Shown here piece by piece: positions 45,651-59,439 of a stretch of DNA of 64,000 bases (position 1 is the stretch's first letter; each line of letters starts with the position of its first letter). The DNA comes from Pseudoscleropodium purum (taxonomy: Eukaryota > Streptophyta > Bryopsida > Hypnales > Brachytheciaceae): the NCBI GenBank assembly GCA_963969395.1, contig OZ017801.1:11661611-11725610 (forward strand), written 5' to 3'. The notes below the pieces were generated by a model that worked only from the letters and a program-made list of their open reading frames with translations, was not told the DNA's origin and did no database searches. The position numbers and the translations under genes were made by a program.

Positions 45651-48300
45651 TTTGTAATGTTAGACTCTAAATTGGCAAAATTACTTACAATATGTTAAAA
45701 ATTTCAAAATAGCTCCATTTAGAATCAAAATTTAATAATTCCTATAGTTCTACAATTCCTCCATTGTCATAGATGTCTAAGGAGAAGATGCTCATGAATT
45801 GTATTTTATAGACAACATCCACAAATATTCCTAGTATTACCTCTTGTACAATAGTATATATCCATAGTAGAGTTGCTTTGTGCAAATAATTCATAAGCCA
45901 CAAGGAGAAAAGAAAGCTCACTTTGCATTGATGCAGAAGTTTTTAAAAAGAACCTTGAATGGGCATTCAATGTGTTACAAGCTCTAAGAAATTTTGTAAA
46001 ATTTAGCTTAAGAGAGGGGGGTGAAGACTATGCATGATACGATGCAAGCTTGCATCATTATGCAACAAAATTGTCTTTATATGATTGCAATCATAACGTG
46101 ACTCATCTTTGAGTGAAGTGTCTATTTCCTACAAATCCAATCCAATCCTATATTCTTCAATAATTTGCTCACATTATATTTAATGATTGTCCACTTTGTG
46201 TCCAAAGATCTTGTTGGTTGCTCCTCCTTCCTCCATGCTTGAGTTGTTGATAATGTATGTGAATCTTTGTCCAAATTGTAATGGATTTTTGGCCATTGTT
46301 ATAGACTAGGTCTTGCAAGATGTGTAGAAAATTACTTACAAGTTGTCACTCCTTTGCATACAAATTCTTTCCCTTTTGCACACAAACAAGTTGGGTTTCT
46401 ACTATCGTGTCCACAAATGGAGGGAGGGTGGTGAAGGATACAACAGTTATATAACATATCATATGTGAGAGGACCCTAGTGGGGTGGCTGTCATTAAAAT
46501 CTCCTATTGTAGTATAAGAGATGGAGCAATATGAAATGACTTTGAGTTCAAAGACCAACAATAGTATCATTGATGTCCCTTATGAGAGCAACCATTGAAG
46601 ATGCTCTTAGAGATTCTAAATTAGCTACTAGAAGCAAACTTAAATGCCCAAAACAAAAAGGAAAACAAATCTCTCTTAGAGGAATAACATTATATATGAT
46701 ACAATATTATTGCATCCGATATGAGGATCAAATTTGGCATAAATTTCTTAATTTTTGTCAAAAAGTGCTACATGTCCTAATGTAATTGATTCACGTGATG
46801 TGGACCTTTCAAAATCTAATATAGATATTCAATTTTGGTATTTCTTTGACAAAGTTGACCCTCACATACAACATACTTCTTAATGACTTGTACAACCATT
46901 ATGTAGTCATTAACCATGTTGGGATAGTATTTTTGAAGTCATTTTTTTCTTGTGTAATCTATAATAAATAAGTTAAATATAAACAACTATGATTATGATT
47001 CAAATGAAATCTCAAAACTTATTAAAGGTTGACTTTTATATTTTATTTGAAATTTATTCATAAAAGCTCAAAGAAGGCCTTGGACACTTAGAGATTAAAT
47101 CATGAAGTTTATTAGATTAATAGTGCATTCAGAACAAGCACGATGACCTTGTTCTAAAGGAATCCAAATGTATAAATCGGTACAAACAATATAAACAATT
47201 AGACCAACAATTTCTTATAACATCAATTGGCAATTTTCTACTTCCATTGTGTGTTTTTTGTTCTTGATTTAAGTCTTTGACATTATCTTCTTTTTTATTT
47301 CAAAGTAACATGTTGTTTATTTTTCATTAAAAAATTGTAAGTCAAGTCAAAAAGTTTGGTCACACTATACCTATATTTCTACTTTAAAATGCAAATTCAC
47401 CCTCCAACTTTGTATAATTGGTCAAGTCTATTTACACAAAGCAATTAATTAACCTTTAAAATGATAGACTTAGTTGAAGAAACTTGTTTTTTTAAAGAAT
47501 CTTCATAAAAACTTCTTTAATATTCAACTACATCTGAACTTCTTGATATCTTTTTCTTTGTCTTTACAAGATGCATTTATCAATTTAAGTCTTACATTTT
47601 GAATTACAATTTGAAGTGATAATTTTTACATTGGAAAGTTTGATAGTTTTTTGGAATGTTAGCTTTGAAGTTGCTTTAGTCTTGAGGATGGTAGAAGCTC
47701 ATCATTGATTGGTTATTTAAACAAGCTACATGATATCTATATGAAAATGATTCTGAAATCTTAATTAGATAGCCCTCCCAAGACTTCAAATATCCTTAGA
47801 GGATTAATACAAATCTCTCAACTAATACCCCATTGATATAAGAGTTTTAATCACATAGTTTTGACTCATTATTGAAATCAAACCATCTAAATTTTTCCCT
47901 AAGATGTACATATTCTGAATACAAGAGTTTAGGGTCAATTCACAATAATTATTACATTGAAAACACATAATTTATTCATATAGTGTCCAAATAATGCAAG
48001 TGAAGAAACTTTAGAATCTTTTTTTGTTGCTAATAAGATTGAGTAAAATGTAAGATTGAGTAAAATGTAAGATTGTTTTATAGAAAGACACATGTTGAGT
48101 TACATGTTCAAAATTTAGTCTAAAAAGCACAGTACCTTTGTCAACATAGTTGGTATCAAACAACTTAGCATTAGACACTAATTTATCTTAGGAGAATGTG
48201 TGACTCTAATTTACCCAAGTCACACTATTTTACACGTGTTCGGGCTGAATTATAAAGATTCCCACCAATTTTGTACCGTATTGGCAGTGACACTAATTCT

Positions 48301-48620
48301 GCACCTTCCATAAATAAGGGTTTAGGGTTTGGTGATACACCTTCAAATCCTTGTTTGCTTTCAAGATACCATTTCAATCTCGAAGTTCAATCAAGCTTTC
48401 GAACCAAGTAAGGGTTTTTGTTGTAGACATTGTGAAAACCGCAATTGTACTGCTTCTCTTTCTGAATGTTTTTCCTTCGCAGAGAGCCATGTTGTAGGGC
48501 GACAGGATGTAGTGTTCGAAGCTCCATGTAGTTTCTTCCAGTCTGGAAGTCAAGCTTATGCGGTGTATTGCGAATTTCTTTTCAGTTATGGTGGTCAGCC
48601 AAGCTGAAATTGCCTCAGGG
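48301..48620 (+). promoter_or_regulatory. ELP2 promoter/leader with telo-box
   Basis: AGGGTTTAGGGTTT at 48317-48330 is two overlapping telo-boxes (AAACCCTA on the other strand), an element common in leaders and promoters of plant translation- and growth-related genes. TAAATA just upstream at 48311 could be a weak TATA-like site. Upstream ATGs at 48558 and 48588 are in frame with the chosen ELP2 start. Confidence 0.5.
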
Positions 48621-51600
48621 ATGGCGGGCGGAAGAGTGGATGTGGACGTGGCTTTCATTGGCGTCGGGTGCAACCGGGTCGTTGGAGCAGTCGCGTGGGG
48701 ACCTTGCAACCTCGTCGCGTTTGCTGCGCACCACGCTGTTGCGATTTTTGATCCCAAGGTTTGTGATTTTCGAATGATCGCAGTTTGTGCTTAATGCTAA
48801 ACTCAATGGTTGTGAGTTCAAAGGTTTAATGTGTAAACCCTAATTGCTGTGAGTCCAGGGGTTTAAGATTTAAGTCCTAATTTTTTTGCTGCTGGAAATG
48901 ATTCTTTAGGTGCGAGACTTTTGAATCCGTGCATTTGGAGGTGCATCATTAGGTTCTGGATCTTGAGATTCGCTTGAAATCCGCCGAATCGGAAACTTTT
49001 TGGTCGTGTATGCTCCAAGAATTGCTCTCTGTATACCACTCTACAGCGGTCCTTCTCATTGTTCACAGTAGCAATTTTAAATATTTGTTCATAATACATG
49101 TGGTCCAAGTCTTACTTCATGTGCAATAGAAATGTAATTTATACGATGTGTTAAATACCGTATAAGGCAGGGTTTTTGTACTATATGTATTTAATGTATA
49201 TGCTGTGACTTTCTGCTGTTTGGAGTGGTTCCCATTTTGAAGAGGATTAGAAACGCACTTAAATGCGTATTATTTTGATACAGTAGGATGAATTTACGAA
49301 ATTTAAAAGCTTTGATCATAGGGTGAGTAAACCTTTGGCAGGCTTTGCGGTAAAACATCGTTTTATTCACTAGATTTTGAATTATGTACTTGTCAGCAAC
49401 GTTTACTTATGGCCTATTCGTGGCAGACGAGAAAGGGTTCACTACCTTATTGACTTCATTTGTGTAACTAGTTGCAGTCAATAACTGATGTGTGCATTCT
49501 TTGCAGCTAGCTAGAGTACTTACAACTCTGCAAGGTCACAAGGATCTAGTAAATTGTGTGGAGTGGATCCCTAAGCATGTACTTGGAAAATCAGGTATTT
49601 TTTAATTCCTTCTTATACTGCAACTTTTTTGATCTCAAGGCCTGCGAATTTTTCATTTGTAGCACTTTGGGCGGCATCATAAGTAATACGCCTCTCATTA
49701 TGCAGATGAGACCGAGATGGAGGAGAAGTTCCTGTTGTCAGGAGGTGCTGACGGTGGGATCTTCGCCTGGGCTTACCTGCCTTCGGAGAACAAGGTCATA
49801 TGTCTTTCTATCATTCTCTCGGCCTTTATTTGAGGTATTTGAAAAGTCTCGGTGTGTTTTGGTTTGTAACTTCCCTTCGTACCTTCCCCTCGTTGACCCA
49901 CATTGATCACATGCCATGTCTTTCTCTAGATTGCGTTTAAATTCTTGAATTTGTGTTGTCTTGGAATGACAACAACTCATAGTTGCATTTATTCTAGTTG
50001 GCCCCTTTTCCCAGATTGAAATATTGGTCCCATCTTGCAACTCCTACACCAATCAAAGGACTAAAGAGAGTTTTGCACCTTTAATGCACCTTAATGGTTG
50101 CTAAAGTGTGTGTGGTTCTTAGTTTTTTTGGCCATTGGTTGTTTCCTGTCCAAAATCAAAACTTAGACAATGACTTCAATTGGGTGTATGCATCAAATTC
50201 GAATTTAAACTCCGTCAGCACAACACCGCGAATTTTGAAATACCTTTATTGCAGTGAATTTTAGAATGAGGTGCAAATTTATGACACCAGAATCTATGAA
50301 GAACATTTCACGAAATCACATATAAGATCTGGATAAAAAAAGTCCCCATATGACCTCAAGACTCCTGAAAATGCAATTTGGCCCAATTTGGACATTCATT
50401 TCCAGACAGGAGTAGTTCATTTTGTCATCATGTCCCTTTGCTGCAATTGACCTGGGCTATGCAATGGGCATGTACCGTTTTTCTGACCCGTTTCGTTGTG
50501 CTGCTATTCTCCCGTACAGTGGAGGATAGCTAAAGAAGTTCCAGGAGCACATGATAAAGCGGTGACATGCATAGCAGGCTACCAGCTCACATCATTTGAG
50601 ACACTCTTCGCGTCAACATCCTCAGATGGCACAGTGCGTGTATGGCACGCTTCTTTACCAAAGCAAAGCGGTGGTAATTTGCTTCTCCCTCTCTTTTCAG
50701 GATAATTGAAAATTAAGGCCCCTCTCGCACTAACCAAGTAGCGCCAATTACGTCGATAGAAGTTATACTGACCTTTGTGTGCTTGGTAACTATCGAGGAG
50801 TTAGGCTTTCAAGTTAGCTAACTGCTACTACTTGGTTGCTGGAGGCAGATATAGCACTTCTGACCATTGGTATAGGCACAGTTAGTTCAATTGTCCAAAA
50901 TTGGGGAGTAAACTAGTGGAAATGAATGTAAATTTATTGCAAGTTATTTAGCGGGATCTGGCACCAATTTGCTATCTGACTGTGCAGGCATTTAGTGACT
51001 AATTTCAGTTAGCTACTTGGCTCTACTTGGTTGGTACGGGTGGGGTTAAATCTTAATCTTCATTTGTGTGTTGTGGCATCACAACCTTTCCCAGTTTAGC
51101 GCAGTGTTGGTTTTACTTCAAACATGTTTTCAAAACTGATGATTGAGTTCTTTAACATTTGCAAATTAAGTGAAGAACGCTGTTTGTTCACTAGTCGTGT
51201 AATTAACTTGAATTTTTTTGTTTCATCATTGCAAATGTATTTCATCCTTTGAAATCTACTGTGTATGAACGTGGATGGCAGGTACTTGTGAGATCACCTT
51301 GCTTCAAATAATTAACGTTGGCACGAAAGTTATGGTGGCGGTAACACTCTCGCCTCTACCGGGCAGTTCTACCTCATATTTGATTGCCGTGGGAGGGCTT
51401 GACAGTCAAGTTCACTTGTATGTCGGAGACGTGACTGGGCAGGTACTTGATACACTCTGGAGTCCTCAACCTCACTCGTCTGCTTTCTGTATACTGAACA
51501 CTTGTTGTACCCTTTTTTACTTACACTTGTCGTTTCATGTTTGTTGTAGTTTAAACCAGTCTGCCACTTAAAGGGCCACCAAGATTGGATTCGAACACTC

Positions 51601-54600
51601 GATTTCTCCCTTCCTGTCAAGGATGAATCTGGCCTTGCAGTATATCTGGCAAGTTCTGCCCAGGACCGGATCATTCGCATGTGGAAAATTTCTGCAAAAA
51701 GAGCTTCATCAACTGACTTGAACACTTCTACTCAACCAAGCCTGAAAATGTATATAGAAGGGCCTATTTTCAAGGCTGATGGTAAATCGTGGCAAGTATC
51801 TTTGGAATCCTTACTAGTAGGTCATGAAGACTGGGTGTATTCTGTGCAGTGGCAGCCTCCGCAGGAGATTGACGCGGATGGGACTCCTTGTCAATCAATG
51901 TGTGTTCTGTCAGCATCAATGGATAGGACCATGATGATCTGGAAACCAGATCTTAAGTCAGGCATTTGGATGAATGTCGTTACCGTCGGTGAGCTCGGGC
52001 ACACGGCTTTAGGCTTCTATGGTGGGGCATGGGGTCCTCAGGGAAACGCTATACTGGCTCATGGATATAGTGGCTCCCTTCATATGTGGTCGGAGATCGG
52101 AGACGATTGGAGACCCAAGCTTGTTCCATCTGGTCACTCTGCGCCGGTGGTCGATTTATCTTGGGGCAAATTGGATCGCTTTCTCTTGTCGGCAAGCCAT
52201 GATCAGGTGATTCATGTTTTCTGGTGTTTTTGCGTTCATTCAGCACATTGTAGAGAACAAATTACGTGCAATGACCTCCTTTAAAACTACGTAACAGCAC
52301 TTTTTCTATTGATCATGTGATATCAGGAACATTAGAATTAGACTTTTCCTAATCTGTAGACATCAGTCACAGGAAGATGTGCAATCGGAAGATGACAATT
52401 CAGTAGGTGAAGACATCATATGAAGTAAATAGGAAGACATCCCATTTATTTCATTGAAATTGTAAGAAAGTTGTGAGACAAGTATTTTGGATGGTGACAT
52501 AAGCAGTATCTAAGTAGGTACAAGCGTGTGATCATAACTACTTCTCTTGATGAATCATCGGCAGGGCTTCTCATGGATCGCATCATGTTTATCTTGCCTT
52601 CCCATGATGTTCTCCTTATGATTCTGTCTTAAAATTCTTGATTCAATCCAATTTCACTGAGAACCAAGTTAACATTCGACTTTTTGCAACATGAATTACA
52701 ATATTATAGGAATCTCCAACACTTTATCAATCCGTGTTTCTGTTTTGTTAGACAACTCGTGTGTTCGCTTGCTGGGAAAGAGACGGAGACAAGTCGGGCT
52801 TTAGTCCCTCTTGGCATGAGATTGCGCGACCTCAGGTGCATGGGCACGATCTCAATTGCGTAGCAGTGGTCAAAGGTCCCGGAAACCAGCGTTATGTGAG
52901 TGGAGCAGATGAAAAAGTTGCAAGAGTTTTTGAAGCCCCTGGAGCTTTTCTAGATAGTCTTTATGCTTTTACAGGCACTGCGGATGCCGACGGTTTCAAG
53001 AGAGAGGACGTCCAAATCATAGGTGCCAACATGTCTGCTCTTGGCTTATCTCAGAAGCCAATCTATACGCAAGGTAAAGCTCTCATATGACTTTAACCTC
53101 ATTCATTATTTGGTGAATTCAGTGTGCCAAAATGTGACTTCCAAGTGCTCAGATGTGTTTTTAGTTTCCAAACTGAAACCTTAGAGCTTGAAAATCTAGG
53201 TCTGGTTAGATCTGAGAATTCAGATGAGAGTCTCAAACGGCTTCAGTTCCAGACGTGTGTCGCAAACCACACTGCTTCCTAGTTGGGAGCCCTTTCCCAA
53301 GACCGGAGAATCTGGAAGGGTTATAGAGATATGAGATTTCTGATGAGTGCCAGTTCCAGACAGGCATCATGAACTGCTCCGGTTCTCAGTGCGCCAAGTC
53401 AGTGAAATTATGCCAATGTATCAAATATGACCCTCTTTGTATCCCAAATAGATTTGAATAAACCTTAGTGCGGAATTGAAGTTGCGGAGGTGATTTTTGG
53501 AAATGATCACACCAGGTATAGGAGCTGCGAGAAGAGACACAGGAGATGCAGAACTAAGCGGTGATCCTATGATGGAGGAATTACCTGAAGCAAAGCCTAT
53601 GATCCTTACTGAGCCCCCTTTGGAGGAGCACTTGGCTCATCACACACTCTGGCCTGAGGCACACAAACTGTATGGTCATGGCAATGAGCTCTTTGCAATG
53701 TGCTGTGATCATGGTGGTCAGCTTCTTGCAACAGCATGCAAGGTAAATGGGCTTGCACATGGTGTTAATAGATTAGCCTGACACGTGTACTAGCATGGGA
53801 TTGGATGTGTAGGACCATTCATGGTAGGAATAGAAACGGAACGACCAAAATGGAACAAAAATTAGTGACAATGTGCTTTATTTCTGAAAAGTAAAATGAA
53901 ATTAAAAGCTGGGACCCAAGCCCTGGATTCCACTTTCGTGATCAGATGTAGGCAAGCAGACAAATAAGATCCAGTGTTGGCAATATAAAATTCGGGTGTG
54001 TCGGAGCTTAATATTTCATTGTTTCTTTTCTATTTGGGGCCAGCTCGATTCTAAACCCCTGAAATTTGTCCTAGATATATTACCCCTTGCACAGTGTTTG
54101 CAAATCTTGTTTGCAAATGGCCTCTTCTTGCACCGACACTCCTAATAGGTTTGTCAAAAAATTTGACATGGTTTGCACATGAAGAAATTTTGGATATCGA
54201 CTACAGTAGTTGTGCTGATTGATTTGTTTCTCCTTTATGCAGGCTCAAGCCATGAACGTGGCTGAAATTTGGTTATGGCATGTCAATTCCTGGAGAGTAG
54301 CAGGGCGGCTGCAATCGCACACGCTGACAGTGACTCAGTTGGAATTTTCTCCTGATAATCGATTTCTGTTGTCGGTCTCCAGAGATCGCCACTTCTCAGT
54401 GTTTCGTCTAACACACTCAGGTATGAAATTTATCTTCTCTTTAGGAGACTGACGTAGGCAGAAATTCTATCTTTCAGAACTAAAAACAAAATTGTACTTT
54501 GTACTAAAATCATATGCACGGCATCGTTATTTCTACCGGTATTGGTATATTTTCCTTCCTTAAAGCTTGTTAAATGAAACATTTCAATTCCTACAGATAT

Positions 54601-55458
54601 GGAGGTAAACACTCCTGGCCATTTAGGCACTTAACCTCGAAATTGCTGAAAATAAAAATAAAAAGTAACACCTTGGAAGCTAACAACCAATCATAGTAAC
54701 TTCCAAAATGTATGTAAACAATTCCAAAACGTGGGGCATAGTTTCTTCTTTCTATTGGTATATTCAATTACCTTCGTAGAGGCTTCGTAAATGATCTATT
54801 CAAGCTTTCCAAATGATCCATAACTCGTATGGATATGTATGTGACCACTTTTGGCAATTTAGGCCAGGATACTTGAACACTGTATATTCGTTTGTTTCGT
54901 TTGAACGCTTCAATTGAAACTGTTATTGATGGAATAGGTACTGAAGAAGATGTCCAACATAAGCTACTAGCAAGAGTGGACAGTCACAAGCGTATCATAT
55001 GGGCTTGCTCATGGAGTCCCTGCTCGCGTTTTTTCGCCACGGGGTCACGTGACAGAGCCGTGAAAATCTGGGAAGTTTTCGAAACGAGCGACGACAATTT
55101 TCAAGTGAGGCTCGTCACAGCACTTCCTCCCTTCAAATGCAGCGTAACCGCTTTGGCCTGGGCCCCATTGACTTCGCTCTACATGCTTGCAATTGGGAAA
55201 GAAGATGGTTCCCTTGAATTGTGGAGGGGGAATTATCAGCAAGAGTCTAGAAAGCTAAATATGTCATTTTGCTCCAAAGTGGATACATTTTTGTGTCATG
55301 CAGCTATGATTCACCGTCTCTGTTGGAGAGGCCTATCCACGTCTCCTGGACAGAAAGAAACGGAGTTGAAAAGTAGTAGTCTAGAATTAGAGACGTTGCA
55401 GTTGGCTTCATGTGGAGCTGACCACACTGTTAGGATATACAATGTTCACATCTGGTGA
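48621..55458 (+). CDS. ELP2: ELP2, Elongator complex subunit 2 (10 exons, 844 aa)
   Basis: Exons: 48621-48758, 49507-49594, 49706-49794, 50520-50673, 51282-51442, 51550-52206, 52752-53073, 53516-53742, 54243-54420, 54938-55458. All junctions are GT-AG with agreeing phases. Length matches plant ELP2 (about 840 aa). The protein is a chain of WD40 repeats forming two propellers: GHKDLVNCVEW, GHQDWIRTLDFSLP, GHEDWVYSVQWQPP, SASMDRTMMIWKP, GHSAPVVDLSW, VHGHDLNCVAVV, RYVSGADEKVARVFEAP, LYGHGNELFAMC, RDRHFSVFR and AHKRIIWACSW-like SHKRIIWACSW. ELP2 is the scaffold of the ELP1/2/3 half of Elongator, which modifies wobble uridine of tRNAs in the cytosol and affects transcription in the nucleus. The start MAGGRVDVDVAFIG is chosen because the family begins about a dozen residues before FIGAGCNRV; in-frame ATGs at 48588 and 48558 are alternatives. 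The first donor (AAG|GTTTGT) is weak. Confidence 0.93.
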
Positions 55459-57779
55459 CATTAGTTCACTTCTGTTATACATGCCCTGTGCTATGGGGTC
55501 ATTACATTTGTAAATCAAGTTAAAGATGTTTTGTAGAGTACATGGCAGAAGCAGAAAACATTTTGCATATTAACATAAAATTGGTGAGGTAATATGTTCA
55601 TACAACAAAACAAATCCTACAATTAGGTCTCAATATATATTAGAATGTATTAAACCAAGTGGTATATACATGTGATGTGTATGTACAAGATCTTAGAGGC
55701 AAGGCCTTGGTAGATGTAGGTAGGATTTGGGCTTTACCTTTAGCATGAGAGTTGGCCATTCCTTGGCACTTGGTTCCATTCTTCTTGCATGCACATACCA
55801 TTCTAGTTGTAAATTATATTAGTAAAGATGCTAGAGCCATGCAAGTTAAATATGAACCACATATTTGTTAAAATAACATATGTTGAGTTGTATTGAGGAA
55901 GGTACTATGGACAAATAGTATTTACAAGGTTAATCAAAAAATCTAAATCAAAGCATTGCCAAACCAAAATTAAGTCTGATTTCAAGTTGAAGGAAATGAC
56001 AATTGGGATGGTACTTAACTTTGGGACTTGTGCATTTACTATAAATCATTATAGACACCAAATTAGCTTGAAATAAAATTTTTGTCTATTGAGTTGACTA
56101 TTACTCCACCTCTAGTTTTAATATCTAGTCTTTAGGGCCTATCATTCTATTAATATACATTACTTAGTTTAGTTCATTTAGTCTAGGATAATTTGAATGA
56201 ATTTGGACAAATAAGTTCAAAATTTTGGATGAAATAGATGCATATGGATGACACTATATGAAATTTGGATTAATATGGATGGAAATTGGATGATAATCAC
56301 AATATTTGTGATAGTATGAAAACATTGTGGACCACAATCATTTTATCTAAAATATTTTAAAATTATATATAAGTGCTCTTTTAAATTTGCTCTATTCCCA
56401 AATTAGTACAAGTTACAATTATTATTGTAGAGTATATTAGTTGAACTAACTAGAGTAATAGAAATAATTTCTTAGGGGCACCAAACTTTGTAGTTGGGTG
56501 CAAAGAGATCTTCATTTCTACTAATGCAAAAGTATCCCATCTAGATTCATGAGGTTATCATCTTGTTTTCTGGTGCAAATTTAAAAGAAGATGAAGAAGA
56601 ATCATTTAATGAAACATCTTAGCTTTGTCTTGTAAAATTTGGACATTTAGGGCTCCAATGGAAAATAGTAATGTTCTACATTTGAAATTTGGCATGTAGG
56701 TATCTTCATGATGTAGTATATAATTGTAAGAAAAACTACATTGAACCACAAAAATATCATCATTAGAAGAAGAGACAAACTCTACTAAACCTACTATGCA
56801 AGTTGGAGAGAAAAACATTTCTTTTGACTTCAATTGCTATTATCTTGAAATTCATGATCTCAAAATTTTTGAAAATTTTCCCTTATATTCCAAATACTTG
56901 TCTCTACCTTTTCACTATTTAAATTTTAAGAAAATAAATCTTCATTGCTTAAGAAATCATCAAAAAATGGCTAGCATATAGCAAGTTTAGTGAACTTCTT
57001 CATATTGCAAGGTGATTTAGAGTAACCTAGACTCCATATTTGCATTTGAAATTTGGATGAGTGTATCTAACAAGATTTAGAACTCAATGGTGGAGAGAAT
57101 TAAATTCATCATAAGCAAAAAATTTATTTCAAGAGGGCTCAAAGTCTACTAACCATATTTTGTAGGAACGAAAGAAATATTTTTTTCTCACTTCAAATGT
57201 TTTAGTCTTTCAATCTATGCGATCAAATGGTCTAATAAATTTTCTAGACATTTCCATAATATTCTATTACACTTTTATGTAGGTCAATTTTTTTTCACTT
57301 TTAGTCAATACACTAAAAAATGGCAATTTTTTTTTTCTTGAAAAATACACCCTATCCATTAGGATTTAAGAGGGCTTGAAATTGAATTTCCTTTAAATGT
57401 TTATGGTTGTAACTAATGCAATGGGATATATTTCACAATATTTACTTTCACATTTTGAAGTTGGATGAACTTATGATCAATTTTCAACCTTGTGATGTTT
57501 TAAAATATACCTCCAATACCTAGCCATGCCAATTCTTTGATTACTTTTGTTAGACTTGATTTATCATAGTTTATAATAATTTTAGTCTTTTAGCTTGCTT
57601 CTAATGGGATTTATTTTCATCATTAAAAGTTCAAATGTAGAACTTTTGAATCTATTTAAAGTGATTCTTAATGCACTTCCAATGCTAAAAATCTCCAGCT
57701 TTAATTTTATGCCAATGTAAAGATAGAAATATATTTAATGAGTCATTGATATTGTAGCATTGATGATATCCTATTCTAT
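55459..57779. other. AT-rich intergenic DNA downstream of ELP2
   Basis: No gene is recognised. The first few hundred bases after the TGA are probably the ELP2 3' untranslated region and terminator. A relic of the TTAA-family interior may be present near 57290-57370 (TTTTCACTTTTAGTCAATAC, AAAAATGGCAATTTTT), but no ends were found. Confidence 0.45.
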
Positions 57780-57952
57780 CACTAGTAGAAAATTCAATAT
57801 TTCTTATTGGTTCTGTCATGTTGATTTGGTTTACTTTTCTATTGATTACTACTAATTTATGTTCAAATCATCAAATTGTTGTCCAAATCAACAAAAAAGT
57901 GAACCGAATCAATGTGAACAAATCGATAGAAAAATTGAATTTTCTACTAGTG
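57780..57952. mobile_element. CACTA-type MITE with TAT target duplication
   Basis: Starts CACTAGTAGAAAATTCAAT and ends ATTGAATTTTCTACTAGTG, a perfect 19-base terminal inverted repeat. It is flanked on both sides by TAT (57777-57779 and 57953-57955), the 3-base target duplication expected of CACTA elements. Inside, short segments such as AATCAACAAAAAAGTGAACC recur in the related element at 60709. It is 173 bases long and can fold. Confidence 0.85.
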
Positions 57953-57975
57953 TATGTAAAGGAAATTAGAATGGC

Positions 57976-59244
57976 CACTATAAGAAACAGATTTTTTTTT
58001 TAATGTTGTAAAATACGTTCTCAAATGTCAAATCAAACACAAAAGGTGTTTGCATTGACGTCATCTAAAATCTGTTATAACTAACAAGCCAAAAATGTGG
58101 TAAAATCACAAAAAACATGCCTAGTTTGAGCTTGTTTTTTTCTAACATCATAAAAAGCATGGTCTTATAAGCTTTCCAACATGTGACATTTGGACGCCAC
58201 ATAAGTGCCACATAGGCAAGGATAGCCATGTAGGATTTTTTTCATCTAGTTAGTTTATGACATGGCACTTGACATAATGGCAAGAAAATGATGATGTGGC
58301 ATATCTTATTAACATATTTTTATATTGTTTGAAAATTTTAATGCTGCTTTTTGAGACATTAAATTAGATGTTTTTTGAGACATCTAGTAGTGCATAATAT
58401 ACTCATAGGGCAAGGCCAACAAAAAAGAATTAGTCAAAAAAAATGAAAAAATAAAACAAAAACAACAAGAAAAATTGTAGAATTCACCAAGAATTAAAAA
58501 AAACTTACCATCTACCATCAAAAAAAAATTTGATGGCAAAATGAAGGAATTCCTTCATTGAAAATTAGTAAGAATGAAGGTTAGAAAGGTCATATTTGTA
58601 TCTATTCTTTGTCCATGGTGAGACAATAGATATGGATAACTAGAATATGAAAACTTGGCCATTATACATCTGATATTGTTTCAAACGTCTAGACGTTGAT
58701 TCAAACATTTTGATGTTTTTAACATCTCAATGTTGTTTCTGACGTTTGGATCATGTTACAGATATTTTACATTGAATAAAATTTTTGTTGTATATATCCC
58801 ATATGGATTGTTTCACTTTCTACCACCCTATTTGTATAAAGGTCATCTCTTTTCATCCATATTGTTCATCCATCCATTTCTTTTTTTACAAAGCATGTCA
58901 TGTGGTTGCCCTTCCCCTAAATTTTTCACATATGGTCAACATTTTACCATAGATTGTAGTAACTTTATTAACTTATTCATAGTCAAAATGGATCTATTTG
59001 TTGACATGGCAATCTATGTTGTCTTAGACATCCCAAAAAACATCAGTATAACTTCAGTCATGTCAAATAAAATGTCATTGTCAATGATAACATCAACTTG
59101 GATTTACAGTATCACGACAATTTTTTCCACAACATCCACAAAAATCTACCTTGTCAAGCGAGATGCCCTTTAACATCTTCATGTTTTCTTAGACATCACA
59201 CATTAATGGTCAAACACAGCCAAAAACGTGGATTTCTTATAGTA
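57976..59244. mobile_element. CACTA-family element, about 1.27 kb, GGC target duplication
   Basis: The left end is CACTATAAGAAAC. The reverse complement of the right end is TACTATAAGAAAT. GGC lies directly outside both ends (57973-57975 and 59245-59247). The interior contains repeated CATGTCAAATRAAATG-like and TTTAACATCTTCATGTT motifs, the latter also in the loop of the hairpin at 61761. A 147-codon frame at 58730-59173 is AT-rich and unlike any transposase, so the element looks non-autonomous. Confidence 0.68.
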
Positions 59245-59439
59245 GGCCTTGCAAGCACCACAATATCATGCAATATACATTTTTTGGATTTTTACAAATC
59301 ATGTATGAGGTAATCAATTACAAGACTAAGACTCCTACTTTTTCTATTTGTAACTATATTAGTCCATTTAAGTAATTTAGCCTTGATTGAAATGGAATTC
59401 GTTAAAAATTGATTAGGATTTGATGTCCCCAAACCCCCA

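Larger units (their letters stand above)
42931..48300. other. AT-rich intergenic DNA with transposon remains
   Basis: Contains the PIF/Harbinger-type relic at 44340-44850, a repeat shared in inverted orientation with 1160-1420, and long AT tracts near 44100-44200. A 17-base tandem repeat (AAGATTGAGTAAAATGT, two copies plus) lies at 48036-48076. No intact gene was recognised. The frames at 46346-46570 and 46570-46785 have no family resemblance. Confidence 0.5.

Noticed and set aside
58730..59173. 147-codon frame inside the CACTA-family element
   Set aside because: AT-rich, Phe/Ile/Ser-rich translation with no transposase motif. It contains repeats shared with non-coding MITEs.
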